Position numbers and translations under genes: made by a program. This document shows, in pieces, positions 10,893 through 22,861 of a stretch of DNA of 64,000 bases. The notes under the pieces were generated by a model, which worked only from the letters and a program-made list of their open reading frames with translations, made no database searches and was not told the DNA's origin. The DNA is from Sesamum alatum (lineage: Eukaryota > Streptophyta > Magnoliopsida > Lamiales > Pedaliaceae). The stretch is from positions 37,627,141 to 37,691,140 of the forward strand of contig JACGWO010000006.1 in NCBI GenBank assembly GCA_034509735.1. Reading direction: 5' to 3'. Within the stretch, counting starts at the first letter, position 1. Each line of letters starts with the position of its first letter.

Positions 10893-13800
10893 TCATCTAT
10901 CCACCACGTAACCAGAATCTAACTCGTCTTCTAGCTGTTTAATTAATAGTTCCATCATTTTCTTGTACATTGGCATATAATGATCGTTTATCATAGTCCT
11001 TGACAAGCGGAGCTTACTGTATAATTCTCTTGGTGTCTCGTATATACCAACTTGTTCTTCAGCCAGGTCATCATGACTTTGATCGGTTGAGTCGGTTGGA
11101 GGTACGGAGATGATATGCATTATTCGGCCAGGAGGGTAGAAGTGGTGATTGTCAGAAACATCTGATGAAGAGATGGGAGTATGGCTTTCAACTGCGTCTG
11201 CAAATACCTTCTCCTCTTCAGTTATTTCCTTTGCTACAGCATCTTCTTCTTCCTGGACTTGGGCATCAACTTCGCTCCCCTGCCTCTTGAGTTCCTTCTC
11301 CAGTTCATACCACAACTGACCTTCAGTAATCTCCTCAATGGTAGATGTTGTAACTACTTTTTCCACCTGAACGAGGTCTTCATCTTCATCAGTCTCATCG
11401 TGCGTAGTTCCACTGTCGCTTGAAGAACAATAGTCTGCGTTATTTGTGTCAGAATTGCAGCTTATTACTTCAGTTACAAGAGATTCTGATGTTCTCTCCG
11501 TGATAAGAGGGAGATCAGGCAAGTCATCTGTTTTAGAATTTGATGAAGGGGCGTTAGCACGGCGTCGGGGACCCATGCATGTCCATGATGATATAGAAGT
11601 GCGAGTCTTAACAACAGCCTGGGCTACATCTTGTGCGCGTCTCATCACAACCTATTATACCAAGGACAGAGATCAGCTTTGATGGTGCAAAGTTAAGGAA
11701 AAAACTAGCAATCTACATGTGGTCCATTGGTTATTTTTCAGCCTCATACGTAAACAAAAAAAGAAACCCTTAGTTGTGACGGCATACGTTAGTAAGTCAA
11801 ATGACAACTCTCTTAAATTAAATGGAAAAGAAAAATCCAGAACCTATTTATGCTATGAAGAAGCCAAGGGCTCAAGATTTTGCAACATCTTACCTGAGTG
11901 CTGCTTGAGACAGGCCGCAAAAGTGCACCTGCCCCAACAACCCTTGCTCTTGCATTTGATATAGATGGTAGACGGGAGCCAAGCGCAGTGGCAGATCGAT
12001 AGATGACATTCAAAACTCTGTTGCGCTCAACTTGATCACGAAGATCATTTAACCAAGACGATGCTGTTACCTAATAATAAATGAACAGGAGGATTTGCAA
12101 GTTTTAGAGGCCAAAGAATGCAAAGGAAATTAACATTCCAAAGAAAACGTCGATTTCGCATGTTTCTCTTATAGAGATGAGAATCAGCATACCTCTGAAC
12201 GAAGATCATCCACCGAAGCAGCTGAAAATGTGGGGACGAGATCAGAGCCATTGATTATTGTGGTAATGAAGTTTTTCCCTGATTCTGCCAACTCCCATGT
12301 CATGCAGGCAGCTGTATGGGAGCCAATTCACAAAAATATATCACAGAACACATTATAGCAATTATATAAATAAGGAGCTGTTAGAGAAAGAAACAACGAA
12401 GAACAAGTCATAACATGCCTGGTGCAAAACTAACACAAGTTGTTGCTGAAAATTCATGTTGTTCCCGAAGAATGTATGTTAGCAATGCAGCTGTACCACC
12501 ACCAAGTGAATGGCCAACAATCTGAAATCAAATGAGAACTTGGTAAAGAAATCGTCAAGAGTCTGTCCACATGGATGAAAACTAAAGCATGTATTTGCAG
12601 CATATTAACTTCTGGAAGAACAAAGGCTGATAATCATGCCCAACCGAAGAAGTTAGTGACGACACGGAATCAGCAAGACTGGACTTCTTCTTTCTTCTGT
12701 TGTGTGTATGTGTGTGTGAGGGAGGGAGGGGGATTTTCCTAGCGACTAAAGAATGAAGAAACAAGAAGTCCTACCTTCACATCATAGTCAGGATTTTGTT
12801 CAAGAGCCTTGAGCAAAGATGGAGTACTTAGCTTAGCTATCCACCTAGCGGCAGCAACCATCCCACAATGTGCGTATCCCAAAACTAGATTGCTTATGCC
12901 ACCATCATGCAAAACTGAATGGTGAAAAGGGACCACTGCACCTGTTGCTGCAGTCAATGTATCTTTAATGCTGTGAGTACCACGAATCAAGAGAAGGAAG
13001 CACTTTGAGTTTTCATCACGTAAAATTGTAAAGGCAGGCTTCAGAATCTGCAATAACAAACTTAAATATCAAACCCTGTCGAATCAGCAACAACAGCAGA
13101 TATATGTTAGCAATCACATACCCCTGCTTTGGGCTTCTGAAGAAGAACATTTGCGTCAGAGAATCCAGCAGATCCCAAAAATACTGGAAAGGGCTTCTTG
13201 GAGAAAAGCATGCATAGAGTTAGCAATTTTAAATAGTAATACAATTGATCAATGATCTCAGGGCCCTTCAGTCGCACAGAATTTTCACCAGCATACACAC
13301 TTGCAACTTGTAAATTACCCTGCAAGATAATCACACCCTTTACATTAAACTTTTGGTAAAATTTCACAACTGGCAAAACTAAGTTATGATCATGACAGAA
13401 GATAAAAGGCACAAGTTCCTGCACTGAGATTTTGAGCTAATAATGTTTATCCGAGTAATTTGAGTGTTACACACTATAAAATCAACATCACATATCTTGG
13501 CAAAATCCTTGCAGTGAAGGTTATAAGCATAAAACGGAACTGCACCATAGAGCACTGAAAAAAGACAACTAATACTACCTGACATAAATGTATAACAGAG
13601 CAAAACTATAGTGCAACTACGAATCCCACTTTGTTCATGAGTGAAGAAAAGTAGATTACATACTTGTAGCAATTTGCAAGTTCTCAAGACCATAAATCCA
13701 CTACAGAGAGAAATGCCTAACTATACAACTTCATTGTACACAAGAATCAATACAGATGAAGCTAATTTACTCTGAACTCCACAAGTTACAGTCACTGAGA

Positions 13801-14279
13801 AAATGTTGTGATTTTTGCACAATATCCAAAAGCAAGAAATCGAGTATAACTAAATTCAGTACGCGAAACGGCTACCTGATACTAGTCATTTGATGAAAAT
13901 ATAGTATGAAATAACCAGTTTATGCAGAATAACCAAAAATATGACAGGAGAAAACAAACTAAAACCGCAGAGAATCCCTAACCTGCCTCCGAATAAGATA
14001 ATTAATTCCGAAAGCCAAATCACCGATCGGCCATTTCCCCAACGTCTCCGAGTATGTAAACCTCAGAGTCTCCGCCAGCGTGGATATCGTCTCCAGCCAA
14101 GTAGCTGGCGCCTGAGCTGGCCTCCGCGACAACCTTTTCTTCTCCGATCTACTCTTCGATTTCGAATAATCGCCGCCGCCGGAATCTTCTCCCTCCGCAG
14201 CCGACGACATCCTCCGGCTCAGTACGTAGTACAGCAGCACCACCGCCCCCGCCGCCGTCGCCATCGTCGTAGCTGCCAT
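10893..14279 (-). CDS. Lipase class 3 family protein (sn1-specific diacylglycerol lipase type)
   Basis: Predicted alpha/beta-hydrolase that cleaves acyl chains from mono- or diacylglycerols. Coding order on the minus strand: 14279-13983, 13319-13122, 13047-12775, 12521-12419, 12311-12193, 12070-11894, 11651-10893, giving 641 residues with all phases closing. The N-terminus has a hydrophobic stretch (AGAVVLLYYVL, about 10-20) that may anchor it in a membrane, followed by the Lipase3 N-terminal region. The nucleophile elbow is VGHSLGGG with Ser near residue 261, at the start of exon 4. The long last exon encodes an acidic, low-complexity C-terminal tail ending VVDR. Intron 4 has a GC donor (CCAG|GCATGT); no GT donor fits the frame. 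Overall it matches the Arabidopsis At3g14075-type proteins in length and order. It is divergent from the UTP5 gene, with a 1.45-kb shared upstream region. Confidence 0.9.
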
Positions 14280-15733
14280 CGGAGTATCTCCCTTCACACA
14301 ATCAACAATCAAAAAATTCACAAATCACTGTACACCTATATATATATACACATAATCAGAAATTATTACTAAGACGCGGAAGTTTCTTAAATATGTATAA
14401 TCTGTTGATTGATTATGTATCCGCAATTGTTTGTGTGCAGACACAAACAAGCAACTGAACAGAAGCAGAGTAAAGCAGCTCCAACGCAAATGACGAAATG
14501 ACGACACTACCCTTCTGTGAATTTCAAATACTTTCCCACGATTCAAATATTAAAGACTAATTAAACTTCAAATATCTTCCTATGTCCTAATACGTGCCTT
14601 TGAAAAATACTCAAATTTAAATGCTTTAAATTATAAAATTTCAATTTTAATTAAGATTTAAATCAAAAATAATAGCTAGCATTCGATATATTGTTATCAG
14701 TAATCACTAATTTCACTGTCAAAAATCAAATATTGTTACTGAAACAATTATATATATACAAAATGAATTTAATGCAATTTATCTCATTGTGATATTGTAA
14801 ATGAACAAATTACCTCATATGAAGAAAAGAAATAGTAAATTACCTCCATGTGTTCTTTAAAATGGAGCGATTTACATCCCTAAAAAAAAAAGAGGAAAAT
14901 TGCTATTTTATTTTCATAAAAAATAATTTGCTCATTTACAATATTAAATGAATTATTTTTATTTTTTTCCTATACAAAATATATGCATATACACATTTAT
15001 ACGAAAGCAATTAATTGTGCAGAACTACAGATTAGTGATAAATTGATTGATTAATCAATTACTATTGGCTTACCTTATAATGAAATTTATCAATTTAACT
15101 ACAAATTAATTGATGATCTATTTTCAAATTGTATTGTAACTCTAAATGATTAGATAAGACTTAATTAATATATTTTTTTCTTCTCTTTCAAAAAAGAGTA
15201 TATATATATATTAATGCTAGTACAAATTTATTATGGAGGGATAGAATGGTCATTTGCGTGTGAGAATGTGCTTTGCGTTGGGTAAGGGAAGGTGAAGTGC
15301 GTACGTTAAGCGGCGGTGGAGGAGTTATCCGGTGTTGACGGTGTGGTAGGGACTGGGGCAGTTAAGTGCGCTGTCTGAAGATCAAACCCGTGATCGACTC
15401 TTGTGGGCCCACTATGTCTTGTCTTAAGGTTTCCCCTTTGCTTTGCCTGAAAATATATTGGGCTCATTGGTTTACTGTTCGGCCCATTTAATATTTGTAT
15501 TACTTCAAATTTATGCAGCCCACCACACTTCCAACACTGATTTTTGCAGTTTTCGCGCCGCCAGCTCGACCGCCACCTCCGGCGCCGCACCGCCGCACCT
15601 TCTACTCGGTTTCGTAGCTTTTGAAGGGAACACCCACAAAGGAAAGAAGGAGAACCCATTTGCATTCTTCAACTCAGACAGATTACTCGGCTCCAATTTT
15701 CTTTTCTGGGTTTTAAGCTTTCAAGAAAAGAAG
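14280..15733. other. Shared upstream region of lipase (-) and UTP5 (+)
   Basis: The middle (about 14560-15220) is AT-rich and holds weak remnants of an inverted-repeat element (14800-14960, wording like the element at 52555-52780). The last 500 bases are GC-richer and hold the UTP5 promoter and 5' leader. No additional gene is supported; short open frames here read through the promoter. Confidence 0.45.
15404..15522 (+). promoter_or_regulatory. Cluster of site II (TGGGCY) elements upstream of UTP5
   Basis: Four copies of the TGGGCC/T core or its complement lie within 120 bases: TGGGCCCA at 15404, TGGGCT at 15459, GGCCCA at 15481 and AGCCCA at 15517. Site II elements bound by TCP factors are typical of plant ribosomal-protein and ribosome-biogenesis promoters, which fits the UTP5-type gene that starts 210 bases downstream. 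The link to this gene is an inference. Confidence 0.45.
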
Positions 15734-18700
15734 ATGGGGTCATCAAATATCCGCGACGTTTTGACTTCGTTTAGTCCATCTCTGGATTTGTTTGCAATCA
15801 CTCTTGGTGATGGTCGAATAAAGGTTTGTTCTTTCGCTGCTTAAATATTTTTGAGAGTTTGAAAAGATAGTTCAGAGCTGGAGTATTCTTGTTGTTGTTC
15901 TTAGTGCTATTATTTGTAGTATAGCTTTGATGCCGCGAGCTTTGGGTTTTGATTCTTAACTAGCATGCTTCTAGCTTGGTCTAAATGCATTTTTATGCAA
16001 AATTCTTGTCGTTGTTCTTTGAAGTTGTAATGGGCTCACGTTATGAACGTCTATTTTGGAAATGCATAAAGTGTTTGAGATGAGAGTTTGTTTTTCATTG
16101 ATGAAATCGAAATTTATTTGATATCAAGAAGTTGGTTTACATGCGCTCATGCGTGTGAAGGAGAGGGAGGGAGGGAGAGAGCGAGACAAAGGGGTGACTA
16201 AGATAGTTAAAGAGTGAATGATTTTAAGTTCTAGTATTGTTTGGAAGATGGGGTGTTACCAGGTCTCAGATTTGGAGGATGATTTAATTTGGCAAATTTT
16301 CAGATATGGGACACAGGGAAGGGTCAGCTCCAGACTGAATTTGCGGATATTTCTTCAACGGAAACGACGAGTATATTTGGGAATCGGGAAGGTCATCTTT
16401 CAATGGATTATACGTGTATGAAATGGTTGTCTTTGGAGAAAAAGGTTTGACATTTTGTATACACATTTATTCAAATCAGTTGTTTTTGTTCAATTATTTA
16501 TGAACAGATGTTAGTTTCTGAATTAGCCTTAACATTGTTGGAATGGACGCGTTTAGAAAAAGAGGAAACTTGGAGGTTCCCTATTGGTGTTGGGAACGGG
16601 CAGTGGTGATGTTCTGGCATTGGATGTATCTGCTGGCCAGTTGAAATGGAGGGTTAACAACTGTCATCCAGGGTGAGTTCTGTTGCATGAGACCACTGCT
16701 TGCGGATTTACAGCTTTCTTTAATCTTTAATGTACTCAATTTTCTTGGGATCTTGAGCAAAAAATACTTCCACGGCCTGCGGATATGACAGGGTTAATTT
16801 CATCTCAAAATGGAATGGTTTATCTTCTTTGCCAACCTATAAGTGTATTGGCAGACATGCGCATCACGCTGTACTTCAATTCTTTGAATTTTGTGTAAGC
16901 ATATTTCACAGAAAACAATTGTTTGGTTTACTTAGTTGTTTTAACCATGAATAGAAATATCTGATCTGAATATTTGTGGTGGCCTTGCTCCTGAACTAAG
17001 AAAGTATAGATGATGCTTCTGTTAATTGCAATTTCACCAAGGAGAAATATAATGGACCTATTTGGCTGCATTGTCTTACATTGTTATCGAAGTATTCATA
17101 AGTTCATGTAGATGTAGAAATATGTGTGTGTGTGAGGAAACATGCAGAATTTGGGACTCAGTACGACTTATAATTTTTGCCCTGTTCAATGTCAATGTGT
17201 AGGGGTGTCAGTGCTGTTTCATTTCCGGTACATTGTTCACACATTTACACTGCTGGTGCGGATGGAATGGTTTGTGAAATTGACTCAATGTCAGGAAATG
17301 TGTTAAACAAGTTGAGCGCTTCGTCAAGGGCAATATCTTCTCTGGCTGTTTCCCCAGGTATTAGTCCTGCATTCTTCCTTTCTGATAAAACTATACGTAC
17401 TTTTATTTCATCAAAGTGGTTTTAGTGTTGATAAAGTTTTATTGTTTGCTTGCCTTTTTTTTTTGCTCAATGGATGAGATGGTACTTGTATCCTGCAGGT
17501 TTTATGTCCATAAAGTTTGCTGTTCACTTTATTACTTTTGCTTAATGGATGAGATGATACTTGCATCTCGCTAGTTTTAGTGTCGATAAATTTGCTGTTC
17601 GCTTCATGATTTGTGTTTCGGCATGAAGTTTAGTTTTTCTACCAAAGTTGGCCTGCAAAAATAAAGTGTACATAGAACAGTGCAACCATTTTGCTGTGCT
17701 TGATTTATGAATAACTAACACTTTATGATACATTGTCTTTGAAGTAATTAAAAGTTAGGCGAATCTGGGGACTCAGTGTCAGTTTTTATCTGTTAGGGCC
17801 AATTACTAACAAGAATGATTGATATTCTGCTGCATTGAAATCCTGTAAAGCACTTTACTTCTTTCTTCTCTGTGATATTTTCGATGTTCTTATGTAGAAG
17901 TTACCATTGAATGTTTTTTTCCTACTTATGGGCTTCTTGTTTGGCTTTTGCTTCAAATCAGATGGGAAGATGATAGCAACTGCAGCAGGTCAAGTGAAGA
18001 TTTTCAATTCTTCAAATCAGAAAAAGCTGCAGAAGTTTTCTGGCCATCCTGTGAGATTCTAACAGCTTTTCTTGGTATCATGTCATTGAGTTGCCTTTAT
18101 TTGATCCATTTTTGCCTTATGAAAGCAATTGGAGAATTTTTTCAGTTCCGCATTATATTAGTTATTCATATTCTTTTCCATTTTTAAACAGGGTGCTGTG
18201 AGATGTATGGTTTTCTCTGAAGATGGTCGATATGTGCTTTCTTCATCTTTAGTTGAACGATATGTTGCAGTGTGGAAAATTGATGGTAGCAAAAAGAAAT
18301 CATCTTCTGTGTTTCTTGCAATGGACCACCCTGCTGTCTTCTTGGATAGCAGATGCACCAATAGTGGAGATGCAGATGATGCTGGTCTATCTGTTCTGGC
18401 TATATCCGAAATTGGTATTTGCTATTTTTGGCATGGAAAGACGATTGATGAGTTGCGGAATTCCAAACCCACAAAAATCAGTGTACCTTGTGATGGCGGA
18501 GTTCTAAAGAAACACAAGGGGGCAGTTCCTAATGTATTTGCCGCAAAACTACAAACCATTTCTGAGCCTACATGTGGTCACATGTTTCTTGCTTTTGGTT
18601 TGCTTATGAAACCGACATTTGAGAAAGTTCTGGTGCACTCTGGGACAGACATAGAGTTAAATTTCTCAGAAGATGGTATCCTTCGACCCATCAGTCAATC

Positions 18701-21198
18701 ACACAAATCTGAAAGAGCATCAGAGACCAGGAGTAAAGGCAAGTCAGTCTTCTTTGTTCCCCCTCCGAACCTCCCTGCTCTCTCTGATATGATGTTGATA
18801 ACCACTCGAATTTGAATATATCTTTTAGTAAATATGCATCATATTTAGATAGAATACTAATATTGGTATTAGTACCAAGTAAAGTGCATCACATCAGCTT
18901 TGCCCATGATCTGTCCCTCTCACAGTTACGAGTGTAACTGATAACATGGCAGAGTGGTTATATAAACATGTCGTTGTAACATAACTCTGCGTTTCTCCTA
19001 ATTTAAACTTCTATAAAGATGGCATCAACTTATTCCATTTGATTCAAAATGCTGATGAAAAATGCATGGCACGCTTGAATGCAGTCACTTGCTTGCTAGT
19101 GTTCAGCTTGATGCCATATTTAACTTTCTAGCTACCTTATCCAGAATATGTTTGCGCTGATAATTGTTTATCATGATGAACAGTAACTGCTTTGGATCGC
19201 GCGAATACGGAGGGTGCCTTACTTCCCGTGCCTAAGATATTTGATCTGATTGATGATAAGAGTGGAACTAAGCCTTTGGGCGGCAAAGGTATGCTTGAAA
19301 AATTGAGCATTTTATATTTTTCTTTTAACTTCTTCATTGTCTTGGTGGGAAAAAATTATACCATCATCACTCTGCAAATATCTACTTGCCTTCCACCTGA
19401 AGAATATTTCTACCATGCAATATGCGCGTCAAGTAGATATATTGGAATTTAGAATAAAAATTCATCAATTGCAAATTAGCGCTTCTTTGTGATTTCCATG
19501 CGTTGCGGTTTTTTCTCTACATAAAAATACCTTAAACCTTAGGCTGTCATAATGTTATGCACAAATGTTGGTCATACATCTGCAAGTTGAATGAGATCTT
19601 TTTTTCACACAAAACAAAGTGAATAGTTAATCGCAAAGTATAGAGTCATCTTCCGAATTTTCTGTTCCCTGTACAGTCATTGTCTCATATAATTAACGAA
19701 ATATATTCTGCCAGCAGAGTTCCTCGATATTGGTGGTTGTGTTAAGTCTTGATAGTAAAATGATGTCCATTTCTTTCAAAGGATTACAAAATGGTGAGTA
19801 ATATTGTGTCTTAAAATACAAGACTTGGCTTCTCTGATTGTTTCAACTGTTGGGATCTTCCTAAAACAATTTGCAAGATGTTAGTTGCTGGTGAATTGTG
19901 TAAGTGGATTGGATGCATAATCCATCTCTTGTATTTGCCGCTAGTTGAAGCAATCATTTAGGTCATGTGACTCATGCATGTGGGATGATGCAGATGAAGG
20001 TGAATTGGACTCTGTCACCCTTTGCATGGAGGACCAGCTGAGATCTTTAGGGATACTTGGCAGTAATGGTCTTAGCACAACCTTGGATTCTGAAATATTG
20101 GAGGGCATTAAGCTTGATTCAAGTATGCCACATAAGAAGGTTTGTCTTCCTGATAGAGTTGCAGAGTTGTTTCTATTGCTGATGTTTCTATACAGAAAAT
20201 AAAAGTTGTCCCCGGCTATATAGGTGAAAGCAACTGTCTCATCTATGGAACCTAATGATGCATTCAACCTGTTGAAGGGCTTGGTTGATGTTTGGGAATC
20301 CAGGTTTGCTCTTTAAAATCCCTTTACAGGCTCTTTAACAAGCCTGTACAAATCTTCACCGCAAATGGGAAACTAATTTGGAGCAGAAACAATGATGTCA
20401 TAATTTCTGCTCTCGTCAACTGCAGATAGTATTTATTTTGTCAAGGCACATGATTATATTTCCCCTTTTTTTTTTCACATTCCATCTTCACCCTTGATCA
20501 ACTTTTCTTTTGCCAGATCTCAGAGTGCCAAGCATGTTCTTCCATGGATATGTTGTATATTAGTGTATCACAGCGATTATGTTAAATCTCAGGAACCAAA
20601 ACTTCTCGATTCCTTGTACAAGGTAGATATGGTGAAAGTTACATTCTAGTTTTGCTTCTTTGCCTTTTTATTTTATTCTGTGTTTCAGTGGAATAGATGT
20701 TTAATGTTTGGAGTTCTACGCCTTGTTACATCCTACTCGGATTAGAATTTTTAAAGATGGAAAATATGAGTCTAAGCACGTCTTTCGTTTTCTTTTAACG
20801 TAAGAAGATGACTAACAATATAGTATTTTCTCTTTCTGCTATTAATATTTGGTCTTTACTGGTATATGACTCAATTTTTGTGTTGTTTTTTTTCCCCGTC
20901 AGGTTGCCAAATCAAAAGTGCCAGCCATGAACTCTTTATTCCAATTGTCTGGTCGTTTGCAACTTGTGTCAGCTCAGGTTAATTCCTTTAGAATGTCAGT
21001 TTTGAAAGCAAATTTCTGTGACATTTTCTGTATCTTGCTCAATTAGTTTTACTTTCTGAATAGATTGACAAGGCCACGAACAACAGAAGACAAGTCTTAG
21101 AACGTGATGTGCAAGAGGATGAAAGTGAAGATGAAGATGTTGATGAAGTTCTTTATGGAGTTGATGAAGATTCTCCGACAGACAGTGATAGTGATTAG
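15734..21198 (+). CDS. WD40/Utp12-domain protein, UTP5/WDR43-type (small-subunit processome)
   Basis: Probable nucleolar component of the t-UTP part of the SSU processome, needed for pre-rRNA transcription and 18S processing. Exons I can support: 15734-15823, 16304-16444, 16557-16672, 17203-17357, 17962-18050, 18192-18738, 19184-19288, 19994-20139, 20224-20303, 20517-20622, 20903-20977, 21064-21198; phases close to about 594 residues. WD-type blades fill roughly residues 1-260 (IWDTGKGQL, GADGMVCEID, DGRYVLSSS...RYVAVWKID). The Utp12-like region spans about 430-550 (DAFNLLKGLVDVWESR, HVLPWICCILVYHSDYV, LFQLSGRLQLVSAQ), and the protein ends in an acidic Asp/Glu/Ser tail common in nucleolar proteins. 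The intron after 18738 uses a perfect GC donor (AAAG|GCAAGT). A 12-base micro-exon near 19782 (GATTACAAAATG) could also be used without changing the frame, so the 19289-19993 region is the least certain part. Confidence 0.88.
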
Positions 21199-21850
21199 GT
21201 GTCCTTGCAACAGAAAGTAAGCACTCCATTTTTTTCGTTGTCTTCTTTGTATTTTCCGGCTTCATCGCCTACAGGGAAACAATTTTGTTATTCATTATTG
21301 ACAATTTCCCTGCCAGAACACATTTTTAGATCAAGAAGCAAGCCATCCCTTATGTTATAGGTTATGCTGACTGCATGATTCTCTTTATTCAGTCACAAAG
21401 TAGATATACGAGTTTTTGTATTGTGAAGGTGATTCTGTACTTTGTTTAGGCAGATAAAAATTGAATTATTCCTATCACTTTCAAGGAACAGGCATTTCGT
21501 TAGGTCCTTTACCTTCCATTTTCTTTCATTTGAGACTATTATTAATTATATATAAGAACTTTATAATATTTAGTAATTGAATGTGAATTATACTGGGATG
21601 CTTTCACATGGAAGGAATCCTAGGTACCTTTGGATTAATCCTTAATCTTAATGAAGAGTAATATTAGTATAAATGCTGTCTGATCTTACAAGTTAGGAAT
21701 CTATTTGCTCAGAAATAGCAATAAATTATCTTTTAAGTATCATTGCGGATGAAAACTTTCGAGTTTGGTTATTTTTCTTGGTTAACTCCGGCAATGGTGT
21801 CTCTCGGATGCAATATCAATGCCCTACTTTAATGCAAACCGATATGGTTC
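21199..21850. other. Spacer between convergent genes
   Basis: About 650 bases between the UTP5 gene (+) and the metal-binding protein gene (-). It probably holds both 3' UTRs. I see no gene or clear repeat. Confidence 0.4.
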
Positions 21851-22861
21851 TTACACTATTCTGCATGCATTTGGGTTGTCCTCACTGAACATTGATGTGA
21901 TATTGCCATTGCCAGTGTTTCCACTGTAGTAATCCTGAGTGTAGTGGTCTGGTCTACTACTATACTGTAAGTACCTTGGCGGTGAACCGGGAGCAGAATA
22001 GTAGGCATATTCCGTTACATAGGGTGATGGCTTGTATGTGTTGTAGCCGTGAGTCACGCAAACAGGTTGCAGTGGCTGAGAATGCTCCCGTCTGAATCCT
22101 GGACCACCATGGGAGTCATGCCATTGTCCACCATAGCCATGTTGATAATTATAACAGTAGGCAGATCGATAGTTGTATTTGGGCGGGTGATGGTGTATGA
22201 CATGAATTGCTTCATGATCTTTTGGTTCAGAACATTCAGTCAATTCGCTGCTTGTGGCAATAGCAGATTCATTTGATGGATTTTCCTGGTCTTTTTGTTC
22301 TTTTGATGGCTCTTCTGGTGGTGTCGTCTCTGCTTCCGAAGGTGGTGCTCCTCCACCTTCAGGCGGTGCCGTCTCTGCTGGGGGGTTTGTGGACTCCGGA
22401 GGTGGTGCTCCTCCACGAGTGGCCCCACCTTCTGGTGTTGGTTCTATTGGCTGATGGAATGGTTGTGAATGTGAAGAAATGATTGCCCCTTTTCTTGTCT
22501 TCTTGATGGCTTTGAGTATTATTTCAGGATCCGCCCACCCGATCACTGTTATCTTCTGCTGAGATAAATCAACGTAGATATCATATATTCCTGTGGCGAA
22601 CAGACATTGTGTTATAGACGCACACGCTACAGTTAATACAACCGTTAAACGTGTGTCGTGCATAGAAACAGATGAATACCGGTGATGGCATGCAGGGCTT
22701 TCTTGATCTTGTTTACACAGCCATTACAATCCATCCGAACCTTTATCTCTGTGACTCGAGCCTTCTGCGTTTACATCATATGCTGGGATATGAAAATGCT
22801 CTGTTTGTGTACATATGTAAGAAGATGGGCTGAAAGAACGTACCTTCATATCTGGAAGCAT
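21851..22861 (-). CDS. Heavy-metal-associated (HMA) domain protein with C-terminal CaaX-like box (HIPP-type)
   Basis: Coding order: 22861-22844 (an 18-base first exon, MLPDMK), 22746-22680, 22590-21851; 274 residues with phases closing. The second acceptor must be the AG at 22748-22747, because the AG two bases upstream would give a stop. The N-terminal HMA fold (about residues 5-70) has the metal-binding MDCNGC motif with Cys13 and Cys16, and GIYDIYVDL...KITVIGWADPEIILKAIKK. The middle is Pro/Glu-rich (PEGG and PPE repeats, 100-150). The C-terminal third is rich in Tyr, His, Gly and Pro and may add metal binding. The last four residues are CRIV, a possible isoprenylation site, as in heavy-metal-associated isoprenylated plant proteins. 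Arg in the a1 position is unusual, so prenylation is plausible, not proved. Probable role: metal handling or stress response near membranes. Confidence 0.85.

Noticed and set aside
13941..14372. 143-residue open frame on the plus strand over lipase exon 1
   Set aside because: Arg/Pro-rich shadow of the GC-rich lipase exon on the other strand, with no family resemblance.
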